Below are positions 14,398-23,798 of a stretch of DNA of 64,000 nt, one piece after another. Below the pieces are notes generated by a model. The model saw only the letters and a program-made list of their open reading frames with translations. It was not told the DNA's origin and searched no databases. This DNA is from Candidatus Mediterraneibacter merdipullorum. Lineage in GTDB: Bacteria; Bacillota; Clostridia; Lachnospirales; Lachnospiraceae. Within the stretch, counting starts at the first letter, position 1. Every line of letters starts with the position of its first letter. The stretch covers positions 1 through 64,000 of the forward strand of contig DXAL01000021.1 in NCBI GenBank assembly GCA_019117125.1, given 5' to 3'. The translations under genes and the position numbers were made by a program.

Positions 14398-15876
14398 TTG
14401 AGATTAAAGGAACTGCTGGAGCGCCTCGATTACGAGACGGTCCGTGGAAGCGATGAGGTCGAAGTCACAACGCTGGTCAATGATTCAAGGAAAGTAGAGA
14501 AAGGCTCCGTCTTTGTCTGCATCAGCGGCGCCGTGTCCGACGGGCACAGGTACATCCCGGATGTGGCGGAGAAAGGCGCGGCGGCTGTCGTCGTGGAGCG
14601 GGACGTGGAAGTCCCGGAAGGCGTGACCGTCATCCGTGTGGAGGATACACGCTATGCACTGGCGCTCATGTCGGCGGCATATTTCGGATATCCGGCGGAG
14701 AAGCTGAAAGTCATCGGCATCACAGGCACAAAAGGAAAGACAACGACCACATACATGATAAAGTCCATCCTCGACAGTGTGGGGTATCAAGTCGGGCTCA
14801 TCGGGACAATCGAAGCCATCATCGGGGAGAAGCACATTCCGGCAGCCAATACCACGCCGGAATCCTATACGATACAGCAGTATTTTGCGCAGATGCTGGA
14901 AGCAGGCTGCGACTGCGTCGTAATGGAAGTATCCTCCCAGGGGCTGATGCTCCACCGGACAGCGGGCATCCCCTTTGAAATCGGCATCTTTACCAATCTG
15001 GGGAAAGACCATATCGGTCCCAACGAGCACAAAGATTTTGACGATTACAAACGGTGCAAGGGGCTGCTCTTCCGGCAGTGCCGGCTGGGAATCGCCAATG
15101 TGGACGACCGGTATTTCCGGGACGTGTTCCGGGAAGCCACATGCCGTGTAGAGACCTTTGGATTTTCCCCGGAGGCGGACCTGCGGGCAGAGGACGTGAA
15201 GCTCATCTCCAGACCCGGATACCTGGGCGTGGCGTACCATGTGGCGGGGCTCATGGATTTTGATGTGGAGATTGACATACCGGGCACATTCAGCGTATAT
15301 AATTCCCTGACCGCCATATCCGTGTGCCGGCATTTTGACGTCCCGGTGGAGAAGATTAAAGACGCGCTGAAAAAGGCGAAGGTCAAAGGGCGCATCGAGA
15401 TGGTAAAAGTGTCCGATGAATTTACGCTGATGATAGACTATGCGCACAATGCAATGAGCCTGGAAAGCCTCCTCACGACATTGAAAGAGTACCATCCGAA
15501 ACGGCTCGTCTGCCTCTTCGGATGCGGCGGGAACCGCTCGAAAGACCGCCGGTACGAGATGGGAGAAGTGTCGGGACGTCTGGCGGACCTCACCATCATC
15601 ACGTCGGACAACCCGCGCTTTGAAGAGCCCCAGGACATCATCGACGATATTAAGACCGGCATCGGCAGGACAGATGGAGCCTATGTGGAAATCTGCGACC
15701 GAAAGGAAGCCATCCGGTATGCCATCGAACACGGACAGCCGGGTGACGTCATCGTGCTGGCGGGGAAAGGACACGAGGATTATCAGGAGATAAAGGGTGT
15801 GAAATACCCCATGGACGAACGGGTCCTCATCGCAGAGATACTGGAGGAAACCGGAGCGGGAGAACAGAGAGAGTGA
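14398..15876 (+). CDS. murE: UDP-MurNAc-tripeptide synthetase, DAP type
   Basis: Adds the third stem-peptide residue to UDP-MurNAc-L-Ala-D-Glu in peptidoglycan synthesis. The ATP loop is GITGTKGKTTTTYMIKSIL near residue 110. The C-terminal domain has GCGGNRSKDRR and the amino-acid selectivity motif DNPRFEEP. The DNPR form is typical of meso-diaminopimelate ligases; lysine ligases carry other residues. I start it at TTG 14398, 8 nt after GGGGAGG. An in-frame ATG at 14344 lies within the -10 box and cannot be on the transcript. It heads a tightly packed run; priA begins 4 nt after its stop. Confidence 0.93.
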   Translation: MRLKELLERLDYETVRGSDEVEVTTLVNDSRKVEKGSVFVCISGAVSDGHRYIPDVAEKGAAAVVVERDVEVPEGVTVIRVEDTRYALALMSAAYFGYPAEKLKVIGITGTKGKTTTTYMIKSILDSVGYQVGLIGTIEAIIGEKHIPAANTTPESYTIQQYFAQMLEAGCDCVVMEVSSQGLMLHRTAGIPFEIGIFTNLGKDHIGPNEHKDFDDYKRCKGLLFRQCRLGIANVDDRYFRDVFREATCRVETFGFSPEADLRAEDVKLISRPGYLGVAYHVAGLMDFDVEIDIPGTFSVYNSLTAISVCRHFDVPVEKIKDALKKAKVKGRIEMVKVSDEFTLMIDYAHNAMSLESLLTTLKEYHPKRLVCLFGCGGNRSKDRRYEMGEVSGRLADLTIITSDNPRFEEPQDIIDDIKTGIGRTDGAYVEICDRKEAIRYAIEHGQPGDVIVLAGKGHEDYQEIKGVKYPMDERVLIAEILEETGAGEQRE

Positions 15877-15880
15877 GCGT

Positions 15881-18130
15881 GTGTTTGCAGACGTTATCGT
15901 AGATATACAGCATGAAAAACTGGATAAGATATTTCAGTACCGTATCCCCGAAGAGATGGAGGGGCGGCTGGAGCCGGGGATGGAGGTCCTCGTCCCCTTC
16001 GGGAAAGGGAACCGGCTGCTCAAAGGATATGTGACCGGCATCTCGGAGACATGCGGCTACGACCTTTCCAGGGTAAAGGATATTGCCGATATCCCGGAGA
16101 AGGGCATGGAGATAGAGACAAGGCTCATCTCCCTTGCCGCCTGGATGAAGGAGCATTACGGCGGCACCATGATACAGGCACTCAAGACCGTGCTGCCGGT
16201 CCGGCAGAAGGAAAACGCCAGGGTGAAGAAGCGGCTGCGGCTCCTGCTGGATGAGGAGACCGGGAAACGGCAGCTCCACTATTATCTGGAGAAGAACCAG
16301 AAAGCCCGGGCGAGACTGATGGCAGCGCTCCTGGACGACCATCTGCTGGAATATGAGCTGGTGACAAAGAAGCTCAATATCACCATGCCGGTCATCCGGG
16401 CGCTGGAAGAGCAGGGCGTCCTTGCCCTTGAGACGGAACAGGTCTTCCGAACCCCGGTGCGCCAGACGCCCCGGGAAGAAGGGCATATCACGTATACGGA
16501 GGAACAGCGGCGGATTATCGACCGGTTCCGGGCGGATTATGAGAACGGCAGGAGAGAGACGTACTTAATCCACGGCGTGACGGGAAGCGGGAAGACGGAA
16601 GTCTATATGGAAATGATACGCACGGTGGTGGAAGCGGGCAGACAGGCAATCGTCCTCATCCCGGAGATTGCGCTGACGTACCAGACGGTGATGCGGTTCT
16701 ACCGTAGATTCGGAGACCGGGTGTCCATCATGAACTCCCGCCTGTCAGCGGGCGAGCGGTATGACCAGATGATGCGCGCCCGCGCCGGGGAAGTGGATGT
16801 GATGATTGGTCCGCGTTCCGCGCTGTTCACCCCCTTCCCGGACCTGGGGCTGGTGGTGATAGACGAGGAACACGAACCGACGTATAAAAGCGAGCAGACG
16901 CCGCGCTATCATGCCCGGGAGACCGCCATCCAGAGGGCGCGCGCCGAAGGGGCGAGCGTGGTGCTCGGAAGCGCCACCCCCTCCATGGAAGCCATGTACC
17001 GCGCACGGCGCGGGGACTATGTGCTCTTTGAGATGAAGAACCGTTCCCGGATGCAGGAGATGGCGCAGGTATACACCGTGGATATGCGGGAAGAATTAAG
17101 AAACGGGAACCGCTCCATCATCAGCGGGAAGCTGAGGGACCTGATGGACGACCGCCTGAGGAAAAAAGAACAGATGATGCTGTTCCTAAACCGGAGAGGC
17201 TATGCGGGATTCCTATCCTGCAGGGAGTGCGGGCATGTGATAAAATGCCCCCACTGCAGCGTCTCCCTCTCCGTCCACAGGGATGGGAAGATGCGCTGCC
17301 ACTACTGCGGTTACGAGCAGCCGAAAGCGACGGTGTGCCCGGAGTGCGGCTCGCGCTATATCGGAGAATTCCGGGCAGGGACGCAGCAGATAGAGGACAT
17401 CGTAAAAGAGCTCTTCCCCCGGGCGGAGGTGCTCCGGATGGATATGGACACCACCCGGCAGAAAGATTCCCATGAAAAGATACTCTCGGCATTTGCCAAT
17501 GAGGAGGCGGATATCCTCGTGGGGACTCAGATGATTGTGAAAGGACACGATTTCCCCAATGTCACGCTGGTGGGCGTGCTGGCGGCGGACATGTCGCTCT
17601 ATACCGGAGACTACCGTTCCGGGGAGCGCACGTTCCAGCTTCTGACACAGGCAGTGGGGCGCGCGGGCCGCGGGGAGAAGCCGGGCGAGGCGGTGATACA
17701 GACCTATGACCCGTCCCACTATGCGGTGGAGACTGCGGCGGCACAGGATTATGAAGCCTTTTACGCCGAAGAGATACGCTACCGGGAGCTGATGGGGTAC
17801 CCCCCGGCGGAACATCTGCTGGCGGTGCTCGTATCCGGGGAAGAGGAAGCGCTGCTGGAGAAAGGATGCGGGTATCTGAAGGCGTATATCGCCCGGGTGA
17901 CCGGGACGGCAGCGGGGCGGGCGCAGACGGCAACGGGCGCCCGGACGGAAGTCATCGGGCCGGCAAGTCCCGGGATAGACAAGATAAAAGACGTGTACCA
18001 CAGAGTGATTTATATCAAAGCGCCGGATTACGGATTCCTTGTGAAAGTCAAGGACCGGGTGGAGCAGTACATCCGCATCAATCCGGGCTTTGACCGGATG
18101 CGCATCCAGTTCGACTTCGACCCCATGTGA
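15881..18130 (+). CDS. priA: Primosomal protein N', replication restart helicase
   Basis: 3'-to-5' DNA helicase that reloads the replisome at stalled forks. In the 749 residues: the N-terminal 3'-DNA-binding domain, Walker A GVTGSGKTEVYMEMI near residue 230, DEEH box VIDEEHEPTYKSEQ near residue 330, and a zinc region with four CxxC pairs around residues 447-490 (CREC, CPHC, CHYC, CPEC). The helicase C-terminal motifs follow (GTQMIVKGHDFPNVTLVGVL, LLTQAVGRAGRGEKPGEAVIQT). The start is a GTG. A 192-nt gap with a tandem repeat follows before def. Confidence 0.96.
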   Translation: MFADVIVDIQHEKLDKIFQYRIPEEMEGRLEPGMEVLVPFGKGNRLLKGYVTGISETCGYDLSRVKDIADIPEKGMEIETRLISLAAWMKEHYGGTMIQALKTVLPVRQKENARVKKRLRLLLDEETGKRQLHYYLEKNQKARARLMAALLDDHLLEYELVTKKLNITMPVIRALEEQGVLALETEQVFRTPVRQTPREEGHITYTEEQRRIIDRFRADYENGRRETYLIHGVTGSGKTEVYMEMIRTVVEAGRQAIVLIPEIALTYQTVMRFYRRFGDRVSIMNSRLSAGERYDQMMRARAGEVDVMIGPRSALFTPFPDLGLVVIDEEHEPTYKSEQTPRYHARETAIQRARAEGASVVLGSATPSMEAMYRARRGDYVLFEMKNRSRMQEMAQVYTVDMREELRNGNRSIISGKLRDLMDDRLRKKEQMMLFLNRRGYAGFLSCRECGHVIKCPHCSVSLSVHRDGKMRCHYCGYEQPKATVCPECGSRYIGEFRAGTQQIEDIVKELFPRAEVLRMDMDTTRQKDSHEKILSAFANEEADILVGTQMIVKGHDFPNVTLVGVLAADMSLYTGDYRSGERTFQLLTQAVGRAGRGEKPGEAVIQTYDPSHYAVETAAAQDYEAFYAEEIRYRELMGYPPAEHLLAVLVSGEEEALLEKGCGYLKAYIARVTGTAAGRAQTATGARTEVIGPASPGIDKIKDVYHRVIYIKAPDYGFLVKVKDRVEQYIRINPGFDRMRIQFDFDPM

Positions 18131-18142
18131 CGGCGGACGGAT

Positions 18143-18290
18143 GGCGCAGCGCCCCGCAGGGGGACAAAACGACGGCAGAGCGGCGCAGCGCCCCGCAGGG
18201 GACAAAAACTGCGTCAGAGCAGCGCAGCGCCCCGCAGGGGGATAAAAACTGCGTCAGAGCAGCGCAGCGCCCCGTAGAAGACAGAATTGC
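18143..18290. repeat. Four tandem 39-40-bp units between priA and def
   Basis: Copies begin at 18143, 18182, 18221 and 18261. Each carries GCGCAGCGCCCCGCAGGGG or a close variant followed by an A-rich stretch, and copies 2 and 3 also share ACTGCGTCAGAGC. The last copy is partial. Each unit can form a small GC-rich hairpin (GGCGC-A-GCGCC). It lies inside a long co-directional gene run. Confidence 0.85.
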
Positions 18291-18322
18291 GGCGGAATCA
18301 CACAACAGAAAAGGAGAAGGAT

Positions 18323-18814
18323 ATGGCAATCAGACAGATTAGAGAAATGGGAGACGACATCCTGGAGAAACAGTGCAAGGCAGTGCCGAAGATGACGCTG
18401 CGCACAAAGATACTGATAGGCGATATGCTGGAGACGATGTACGAGTATCACGGCGTCGGACTTGCGGCTCCGCAGGTGGGCGTATTAAAGCAGATTGTAG
18501 TCATCGATGTGGGCGAAGGACCGATCGTCCTCATCAACCCGGAAATCATCGAGGCGTCCGGCGAGCAGACCGGCGAGGAAGGCTGCCTGAGCGTGCCGGG
18601 CAAATGGGGCATCGTGACAAGACCGGAGCATGTGAAGGTGCGTGCCCTCGACCAGGAGATGAACCAGGTGGAGCTGGAAGGAGAGGGACTCCTTGCCCGG
18701 GCGTTCTGCCATGAGATAGACCATCTCTTCGGGGAGCTCTACGTGGATAAGACAGAAGACGGGCTCCACGACGTGGCTTATGAGGACGGAGATGCAGAGG
18801 AAACGGAGGAATAG
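18323..18814 (+). CDS. def: Peptide deformylase
   Basis: Removes the N-formyl group from nascent proteins; metal-dependent. All three family motifs are present: motif 1 GVGLAAPQVG, motif 2 EEGCLSVPG with the metal-binding cysteine, and motif 3 FCHEIDHLFGELY with the two histidines and catalytic glutamate of HExxH. 163 residues. The ATG at 18323 follows AAGGAGAAGG; a longer in-frame start at 18287 lies in the repeat region and has no ribosome site. It pairs with fmt four bases downstream, the enzyme that adds the formyl group to initiator tRNA. Confidence 0.96.
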   Translation: MAIRQIREMGDDILEKQCKAVPKMTLRTKILIGDMLETMYEYHGVGLAAPQVGVLKQIVVIDVGEGPIVLINPEIIEASGEQTGEEGCLSVPGKWGIVTRPEHVKVRALDQEMNQVELEGEGLLARAFCHEIDHLFGELYVDKTEDGLHDVAYEDGDAEETEE

Positions 18815-18818
18815 CCGG

Positions 18819-19832
18819 ATGCGTGTGATATTTATGGGGACCCCGGATTTTTCCGTGGGAACGCTGGAAGCGCTGATTGCGGCGGGGCACGATGTGTGCC
18901 TGGCTGTGACGCAGCCTGACAAACCGAAGGGGAGAGGCGGAAAGATGCAGTATCCGCCGGTGAAGGAGAAAGCGCTGTTTCATGGCATCCCGGTATACCA
19001 GCCCAGACGGGTGCGGGAGTCGGAGTGCGTGGAGGAGCTGCGCAGATACCATGCGGACGTGATAGTCGTAGTGGCTTTCGGTCAGATTCTGCCCAAATCC
19101 ATCCTGGAGATGACCCCTTACGGCTGCATCAATGTCCATGCGTCCCTGCTCCCGAAATACCGGGGCGCAGCGCCCATTCAGTGGGCGATTATCGAAGGAG
19201 AGGAAGTGACCGGCGTCACGACCATGCAGATGGACGAGGGGCTGGACACCGGCGATATGCTGCTGAAGACCGAGGTGCCCATTGCGCCGGACGAGACGGG
19301 AGAGACTCTCCATGACAAGCTGGCGTCCGCCGGGGCGGCGCTCTGTGTGGAGACACTGAAAGCCCTGGAGGAGGGGAGCGTCACCGGGGAAAAGCAGGGG
19401 GAGAGTCCCACGGCTTACGCCAGGATGCTCACAAAGGAGCTGGGGAATATCGACTGGACACAGTCCGCAGTACAGATTGAGCGGCTGGTCCGGGGACTGA
19501 ACTCCTGGCCCAGCGCCTATACCCGTTGGAACGGAAACGTGCTGAAGATATGGCAGGCAAAAGCGCTGCCGGACATCTATTCGGCATCGGAAGCCGGAGC
19601 GGCATCGAAAGCCGGGGCGGGAGCGACGCAGACCGGCGGACCGAAAGCCGGGGCGGAATCCGCTGAGCCGGGGACCGTCCGGACCGTGGAAAAAGATTCG
19701 TTCACCGTACAGACGGGAGACGGACTGCTCCAGGTCCTGGAAGTCCAGATGCCCGGGAAGAAACGGATGGAGACCGGCGCTTTCCTGCGGGGGAATCCGA
19801 TGAAAGCGGGGGCGCTCCTGACCCGGGAGTAG
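18819..19832 (+). CDS. fmt: Methionyl-tRNA formyltransferase
   Basis: Formylates initiator Met-tRNA with 10-formyl-tetrahydrofolate. N-terminal MRVIFMGTPDFSVGTLEAL, the folate/formyl-transfer site VVVAFGQILPKSILEM, the invariant region GCINVHASLLPKYRGAAPIQWAI and GVTTMQMDEGLDTGDML are all present. The C-terminal OB domain carries an unusual Ala/Gly-rich insertion of about 30 residues (nt 19581-19671) between IWQAKAL and PGTV, built from short DNA repeats. The start at 18819 follows AACGGAGG; the open frame extends back into def without a ribosome site. 337 residues. Confidence 0.95.
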   Translation: MRVIFMGTPDFSVGTLEALIAAGHDVCLAVTQPDKPKGRGGKMQYPPVKEKALFHGIPVYQPRRVRESECVEELRRYHADVIVVVAFGQILPKSILEMTPYGCINVHASLLPKYRGAAPIQWAIIEGEEVTGVTTMQMDEGLDTGDMLLKTEVPIAPDETGETLHDKLASAGAALCVETLKALEEGSVTGEKQGESPTAYARMLTKELGNIDWTQSAVQIERLVRGLNSWPSAYTRWNGNVLKIWQAKALPDIYSASEAGAASKAGAGATQTGGPKAGAESAEPGTVRTVEKDSFTVQTGDGLLQVLEVQMPGKKRMETGAFLRGNPMKAGALLTRE

Positions 19833-19870
19833 ACCCTGCGCGATACGTGTGATTTCAGGAGGTTTACCTT

Positions 19871-20575
19871 ATGTTCTATTACTATTATGACTGGACTTAT
19901 CTCCTTGTGGTGGCGGGCGCGCTCATCTGCATCGCCGCATCGGCAAGGGTGAAAAGCGTGTTCGCCCGGTATTCCCAGGTGCAGAGCCATGCCGGGATGA
20001 CAGGAAGAGAGGCGGCGGAGCAAATCTTGCACCGAAACGGCATCTATGACGTGCAGGTGATACACATCCGGGGAAACCTGACCGACCATTATAATCCGGG
20101 CAATAAGACCCTCGGGCTTTCCGATACGGTCTACGGCTCCACATCGGTGGCAGCCATCGGCGTGGCGGCCCACGAGTGCGGGCATGCGGTGCAGCACGCG
20201 AGAGGTTATGCGCCCCTTCGGATACGCGGAGCGCTGGTGCCTGTGGCGAACTTCGGCTCCACGGCGGCATGGCCTCTCATCATCGTCGGACTCTTTCTGA
20301 ACGGAGAGACCGCGCTTTTGTTCATCAACCTGGGCATCCTGCTGTTTTCGGCGGCAGTGCTCTTCCAGATTGTCACTCTGCCGGTGGAGTTCAATGCATC
20401 GTCCCGGGCAGTGAAGGTGCTGGAACATTCCGGGATGCTCTATCCCGAAGAAGTGGGTTCCGTGAAGAAAGTGCTGGGAGCGGCGGCGCTGACCTATGTG
20501 GCGGGAGCCGCATCCATGGTCCTGCAGCTTCTCCGTCTCATTATCCTGACAGGGGGAAGGAGACGGAATGACTAA
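19871..20575 (+). CDS. YugP-like neutral zinc metallopeptidase
   Basis: Membrane-bound peptidase of the Zn_peptidase_2 (YugP) family; substrates are unknown. 234 residues: an N-terminal membrane segment (residues 6-24), the zinc-binding and catalytic HECGHAVQHARGY near residue 100 (HExxH-like, with cysteine next to the glutamate), and three further hydrophobic segments around residues 120-140, 145-170 and 205-225. It starts after CAGGAGG and overlaps rsmB by 8 nt. The family is often found between fmt and rsmB in Clostridia, as here. Confidence 0.85.
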   Translation: MFYYYYDWTYLLVVAGALICIAASARVKSVFARYSQVQSHAGMTGREAAEQILHRNGIYDVQVIHIRGNLTDHYNPGNKTLGLSDTVYGSTSVAAIGVAAHECGHAVQHARGYAPLRIRGALVPVANFGSTAAWPLIIVGLFLNGETALLFINLGILLFSAAVLFQIVTLPVEFNASSRAVKVLEHSGMLYPEEVGSVKKVLGAAALTYVAGAASMVLQLLRLIILTGGRRRND

Positions 20576-21995
20576 GCAGGTAAACGAAAGGGAACTCATC
20601 CTAGCAGTGCTCCTGGAAGTGACGGAAAACGGGCAGTTCAGCCACATCGTGCTGCGGGATGTGCTGGCAAAGTACCAGTACCTGGAGAAACGGGAGCGGG
20701 CGTTCATCACCCGCGTCGTGGATGGGACGCTGGAGCATCTCATCGAGATAGACTATATCCTGGACTGCTTCTCCAAAGTCAAAGTAAAGAAGATGAAGCC
20801 GGTCATACGGGGCATCTTAAGGAGCGCGGTCTACCAGATGAAATATATGGACAGCGTGCCGGACCGCGCCGTGTGCAGCGAGGCAGTCCGGCTGGCGGGG
20901 AGGAAAGGCTTTTCGGGACTGAAAGGGTATGTCAACGGCGTCCTGCGCAGCATCGCCAGAGGGCTTGACCATATCCCCTATCCGGAAGAGGAGAAGAAAG
21001 CGCTTTCCATCCGGTATTCCTGTCCGGAATGGATGCTCGACCTGTGGGGCGGGACTTATGACAGAGAGACGGTGGAAACCATGCTCCGGGATTTCCAGAC
21101 AGAGAAGCCCCTTTCCATCCGGTGCTGCCTGGACCGGACGGAGCCGGAGCAGCTTCGCAGAGAGCTGGAGAAGGAAGGCGTATCGGTGGAAGCCCATCCG
21201 TATCTGCCCTATGCATTCTGCATATCCGGATACGACCATCTGGAAGAGATAAGCGCATTCCGGGAGGGGCGGTTTGCAGTCCAGGATGTGAGCTCCATGC
21301 TGGTCGGGGAGATTGCGGCGCCAAAAGCCGGCGACCGTATTCTGGATGTGTGCGCGGCGCCCGGCGGAAAAGCGCTCCACGCGGCGGAGAAACTCTGTGT
21401 GGCGGAGCGGCGGTATGCGGCGGAGAAGGGCTGCCCCGGGGAGCAGCCCGGTGCAGAGGAAAAGGGCTGCGGCTATGTGGAAGCCCGGGACCTGACAGAG
21501 GCGAAAGTGGAACTGATACGGGACAATATCCGGCGCAGCGGATTTGCCAATATCCGCGCCGTGTGTCAGGACGCCACGGTATATGACGACCGGTGGAAGG
21601 CGTCGGCGGACATCGTTATCGCGGACCTGCCCTGCTCCGGTCTGGGCGTCATCGGGAAGAAACCGGATTTGAAATACCGCATATCGCCCCAGGGAATCGA
21701 GAGCCTGACCGCGCTCCAGCGGCAGATATTAAGCTGTGCGCAGGCGTACGTGAAGCCGGGCGGCACGCTCATCTACAGCACCTGCACCGTCAGCCCGGAA
21801 GAAAACCAGGGGAATGTCCGGTGGTTCCTGAAAGAATATCCGGAATTTGCCCCGGGGGATCTGACCGGCAGCCTGTGCGGGGAACTGCGGGAAAGCGTGA
21901 CGGAGAAGTGCTGTCTGCAGCTCCTTCCCGGCATACATAAATGCGATGGATTCTTCATCGCCAAACTCATCAGGAAAGAAGAACATACGGTATGA
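20568..21995 (+). CDS. rsmB: 16S rRNA m5C967 methyltransferase
   Basis: SAM-dependent methyltransferase acting on C967 of 16S rRNA. It has an N-terminal NusB-like domain (residues 1-135, including KMKPVIRGILRSAVYQMKYMD) and a C-terminal catalytic domain with SAM motif VCAAPGGKALHAAEKL, the PCSG catalytic region ADLPCSGLGVIGKKPDLKY and the nucleophile motif YSTCTVSPEENQ. At 475 residues it is longer than usual because of a charged, Cys/Glu-rich insertion of about 28 residues (nt 21391-21474) after motif I. It overlaps the preceding gene by 8 nt and the following rlmN by 4 nt (ATGA). Confidence 0.94.
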   Translation: MTKQVNERELILAVLLEVTENGQFSHIVLRDVLAKYQYLEKRERAFITRVVDGTLEHLIEIDYILDCFSKVKVKKMKPVIRGILRSAVYQMKYMDSVPDRAVCSEAVRLAGRKGFSGLKGYVNGVLRSIARGLDHIPYPEEEKKALSIRYSCPEWMLDLWGGTYDRETVETMLRDFQTEKPLSIRCCLDRTEPEQLRRELEKEGVSVEAHPYLPYAFCISGYDHLEEISAFREGRFAVQDVSSMLVGEIAAPKAGDRILDVCAAPGGKALHAAEKLCVAERRYAAEKGCPGEQPGAEEKGCGYVEARDLTEAKVELIRDNIRRSGFANIRAVCQDATVYDDRWKASADIVIADLPCSGLGVIGKKPDLKYRISPQGIESLTALQRQILSCAQAYVKPGGTLIYSTCTVSPEENQGNVRWFLKEYPEFAPGDLTGSLCGELRESVTEKCCLQLLPGIHKCDGFFIAKLIRKEEHTV

Positions 21996-23044
21996 AAAAA
22001 GATATCCGCTCTCTCAGATACGCAGAACTGAAAAAAGAGATGGAACGGCTGGGAGAAAAGCCCTTCCGCGCCAGACAGATATACGAGTGGCTCCACGTCC
22101 GGCTGGCGGAGAGCTTCGACGAGATGACGGACCTCTCGCTGAAGCTCCGGGCGAAGCTGTCGGAAGAGTATGCGCTCCTCCCGGTCATTCTGGAGGAACG
22201 GCAGATATCCCGGCTGGACGGGACGAACAAGTTCTTATTCCGCCTGTATGACGGCAATATGGTGGAGAGCGTCCTCATGCGGTATCATCACGGCAATTCC
22301 GTGTGCATCTCCTCCCAGGCGGGCTGCCGGATGGGATGCGCCTTCTGCGCGTCCACCATCGGCGGGCTGAAGCGCAGCCTCGCCCCGTCCGAGATGCTCG
22401 GACAGGTCTATCAGATACAGAAGCTCACGAAAGAGCGGGTCTCCAATGTGGTCATCATGGGGACCGGGGAGCCGCTGGACAATTATGAGAACTTCGTGCA
22501 GTTCATCCGCATGCTGACTGATGAACACGGACTGCACATCAGCCAGAGGAACGTCACGGTCTCCACCTGCGGCATCGTGCCGAACATGCTCCGGCTGGCG
22601 GACGAGGGATTTCAGATAACCCTCGCCCTTTCTCTGCACGGCTCCACCCAGGAGAAGCGGGAGAAGCTGATGCCTGTGGCAAAGAAATACGACCTTGCGG
22701 AAGTGCTCGCAGCCTGTGACGCATATTTTGAAAAGACCGGGCGCAGGGTGACCTTTGAGTACAGCCTGGTCCACGGCGTCAACGACAGGGACGAGGATGC
22801 GCGGGAACTGGCGGCAATCTTAAAGCCCCGGAACTGCCATCTCAATCTGATTCCGGTCAATCCGGTCAGGGAGCGGCATTTCGTGCGTCCGAGCAGGGAA
22901 AATGCCCTGAATTTCAAAAATAAACTTGAAAAAAGCGGAATAAATGTTACTATAAGAAGGGAAATGGGCTCCGATATCGACGGGGCCTGCGGACAGCTCA
23001 GACGCCGTTACGCAGAGAAAGAGACGACAACAGACGGGGTATAA
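21992..23044 (+). CDS. rlmN: Dual-specificity rRNA/tRNA m2A methyltransferase
   Basis: Radical-SAM enzyme making 2-methyladenosine in 23S rRNA (A2503) and in some tRNAs. The radical-SAM CxxxCxxC cluster is in SQAGCRMGCAFCAS near residue 110. VVIMGTGEPLDNYENF, NVTVSTCGIVPNML and the C-terminal MGSDIDGACGQLRR, which contains the second catalytic cysteine, are present. 350 residues. The start is the ATG overlapping the rsmB stop; a longer frame from 21941 lies inside rsmB. Confidence 0.96.
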   Translation: MKKDIRSLRYAELKKEMERLGEKPFRARQIYEWLHVRLAESFDEMTDLSLKLRAKLSEEYALLPVILEERQISRLDGTNKFLFRLYDGNMVESVLMRYHHGNSVCISSQAGCRMGCAFCASTIGGLKRSLAPSEMLGQVYQIQKLTKERVSNVVIMGTGEPLDNYENFVQFIRMLTDEHGLHISQRNVTVSTCGIVPNMLRLADEGFQITLALSLHGSTQEKREKLMPVAKKYDLAEVLAACDAYFEKTGRRVTFEYSLVHGVNDRDEDARELAAILKPRNCHLNLIPVNPVRERHFVRPSRENALNFKNKLEKSGINVTIRREMGSDIDGACGQLRRRYAEKETTTDGV

Positions 23045-23054
23045 GGAGACAGAT

Positions 23055-23798
23055 ATGAGGACATTTTCAATTACTGACGTGGGAATGGTGCGACAGGTGA
23101 ACCAGGACTATGTCTATATGACAGACAAACCGCTCGGCATCCTTCAGAACCTCTTTGTCGTGGCAGACGGGATGGGCGGTCACCAGGCGGGCGATTATGC
23201 TTCCAAATATACCGTGGAGGTCCTGAAGAGGGAACTGAAGATGAGTGAGGGCGGAGATGTGGAGAAATGCCTCATAAACGCCATCAAGACAGCGAACCGG
23301 GAAATCCTGAAAGAAGCGGCGCGCGACGAACATCTCAAGGGAATGGGAACGACGGTGGTGGCAGCGACCATCATGAACCAGATGATGTATTTCGCCAATG
23401 TGGGCGACAGCCGGCTGTACCTGATTAACCAGGGCATCCAGCAGCTCACGAAGGACCACTCCCTTGTGGAAGAGATGGTGCGGCTCGGCGGCATCAAGCC
23501 GGAAGAGGCAAAGCACCACCCGGACAAGAACATCATCACGAGAGCCATCGGCGCAAAAGCGGATGTGGACGTAGACTTCTACGAGCACCGTCTGAAACGG
23601 GGAGACATCATACTGATGTGTACAGACGGGCTGAGCAATATGGTCGAGGATGAAGAACTCTTCCATATCGTCCAGGGAGGAAGAGATATCGTGGAAGCCG
23701 GACAGACTCTCGTGGATGCGGCAAAAGAGAACGGGGGAACGGACAATATCGGGGTTGTCCTCATAGAGCCGTTCGCAGATGAGGTGAGTGTATTATGA
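23055..23798 (+). CDS. PP2C-type Ser/Thr protein phosphatase
   Basis: Mn/Mg-dependent phosphatase of the PPM family (PrpC/Stp1 type) that reverses phosphorylation by the adjacent PASTA kinase. Metal-site motifs are visible: VRQVNQDY near the N-terminus, VVADGMGGHQAGDYAS, GTTVVAATI, ANVGDSRLYLI, MCTDGLSNMVEDEEL and GGTDNIGVVLI. 247 residues, the usual size. A good AAGGAGACAG ribosome site precedes it. Its stop overlaps the kinase start by 4 nt, indicating coupled translation. Confidence 0.95.
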   Translation: MRTFSITDVGMVRQVNQDYVYMTDKPLGILQNLFVVADGMGGHQAGDYASKYTVEVLKRELKMSEGGDVEKCLINAIKTANREILKEAARDEHLKGMGTTVVAATIMNQMMYFANVGDSRLYLINQGIQQLTKDHSLVEEMVRLGGIKPEEAKHHPDKNIITRAIGAKADVDVDFYEHRLKRGDIILMCTDGLSNMVEDEELFHIVQGGRDIVEAGQTLVDAAKENGGTDNIGVVLIEPFADEVSVL

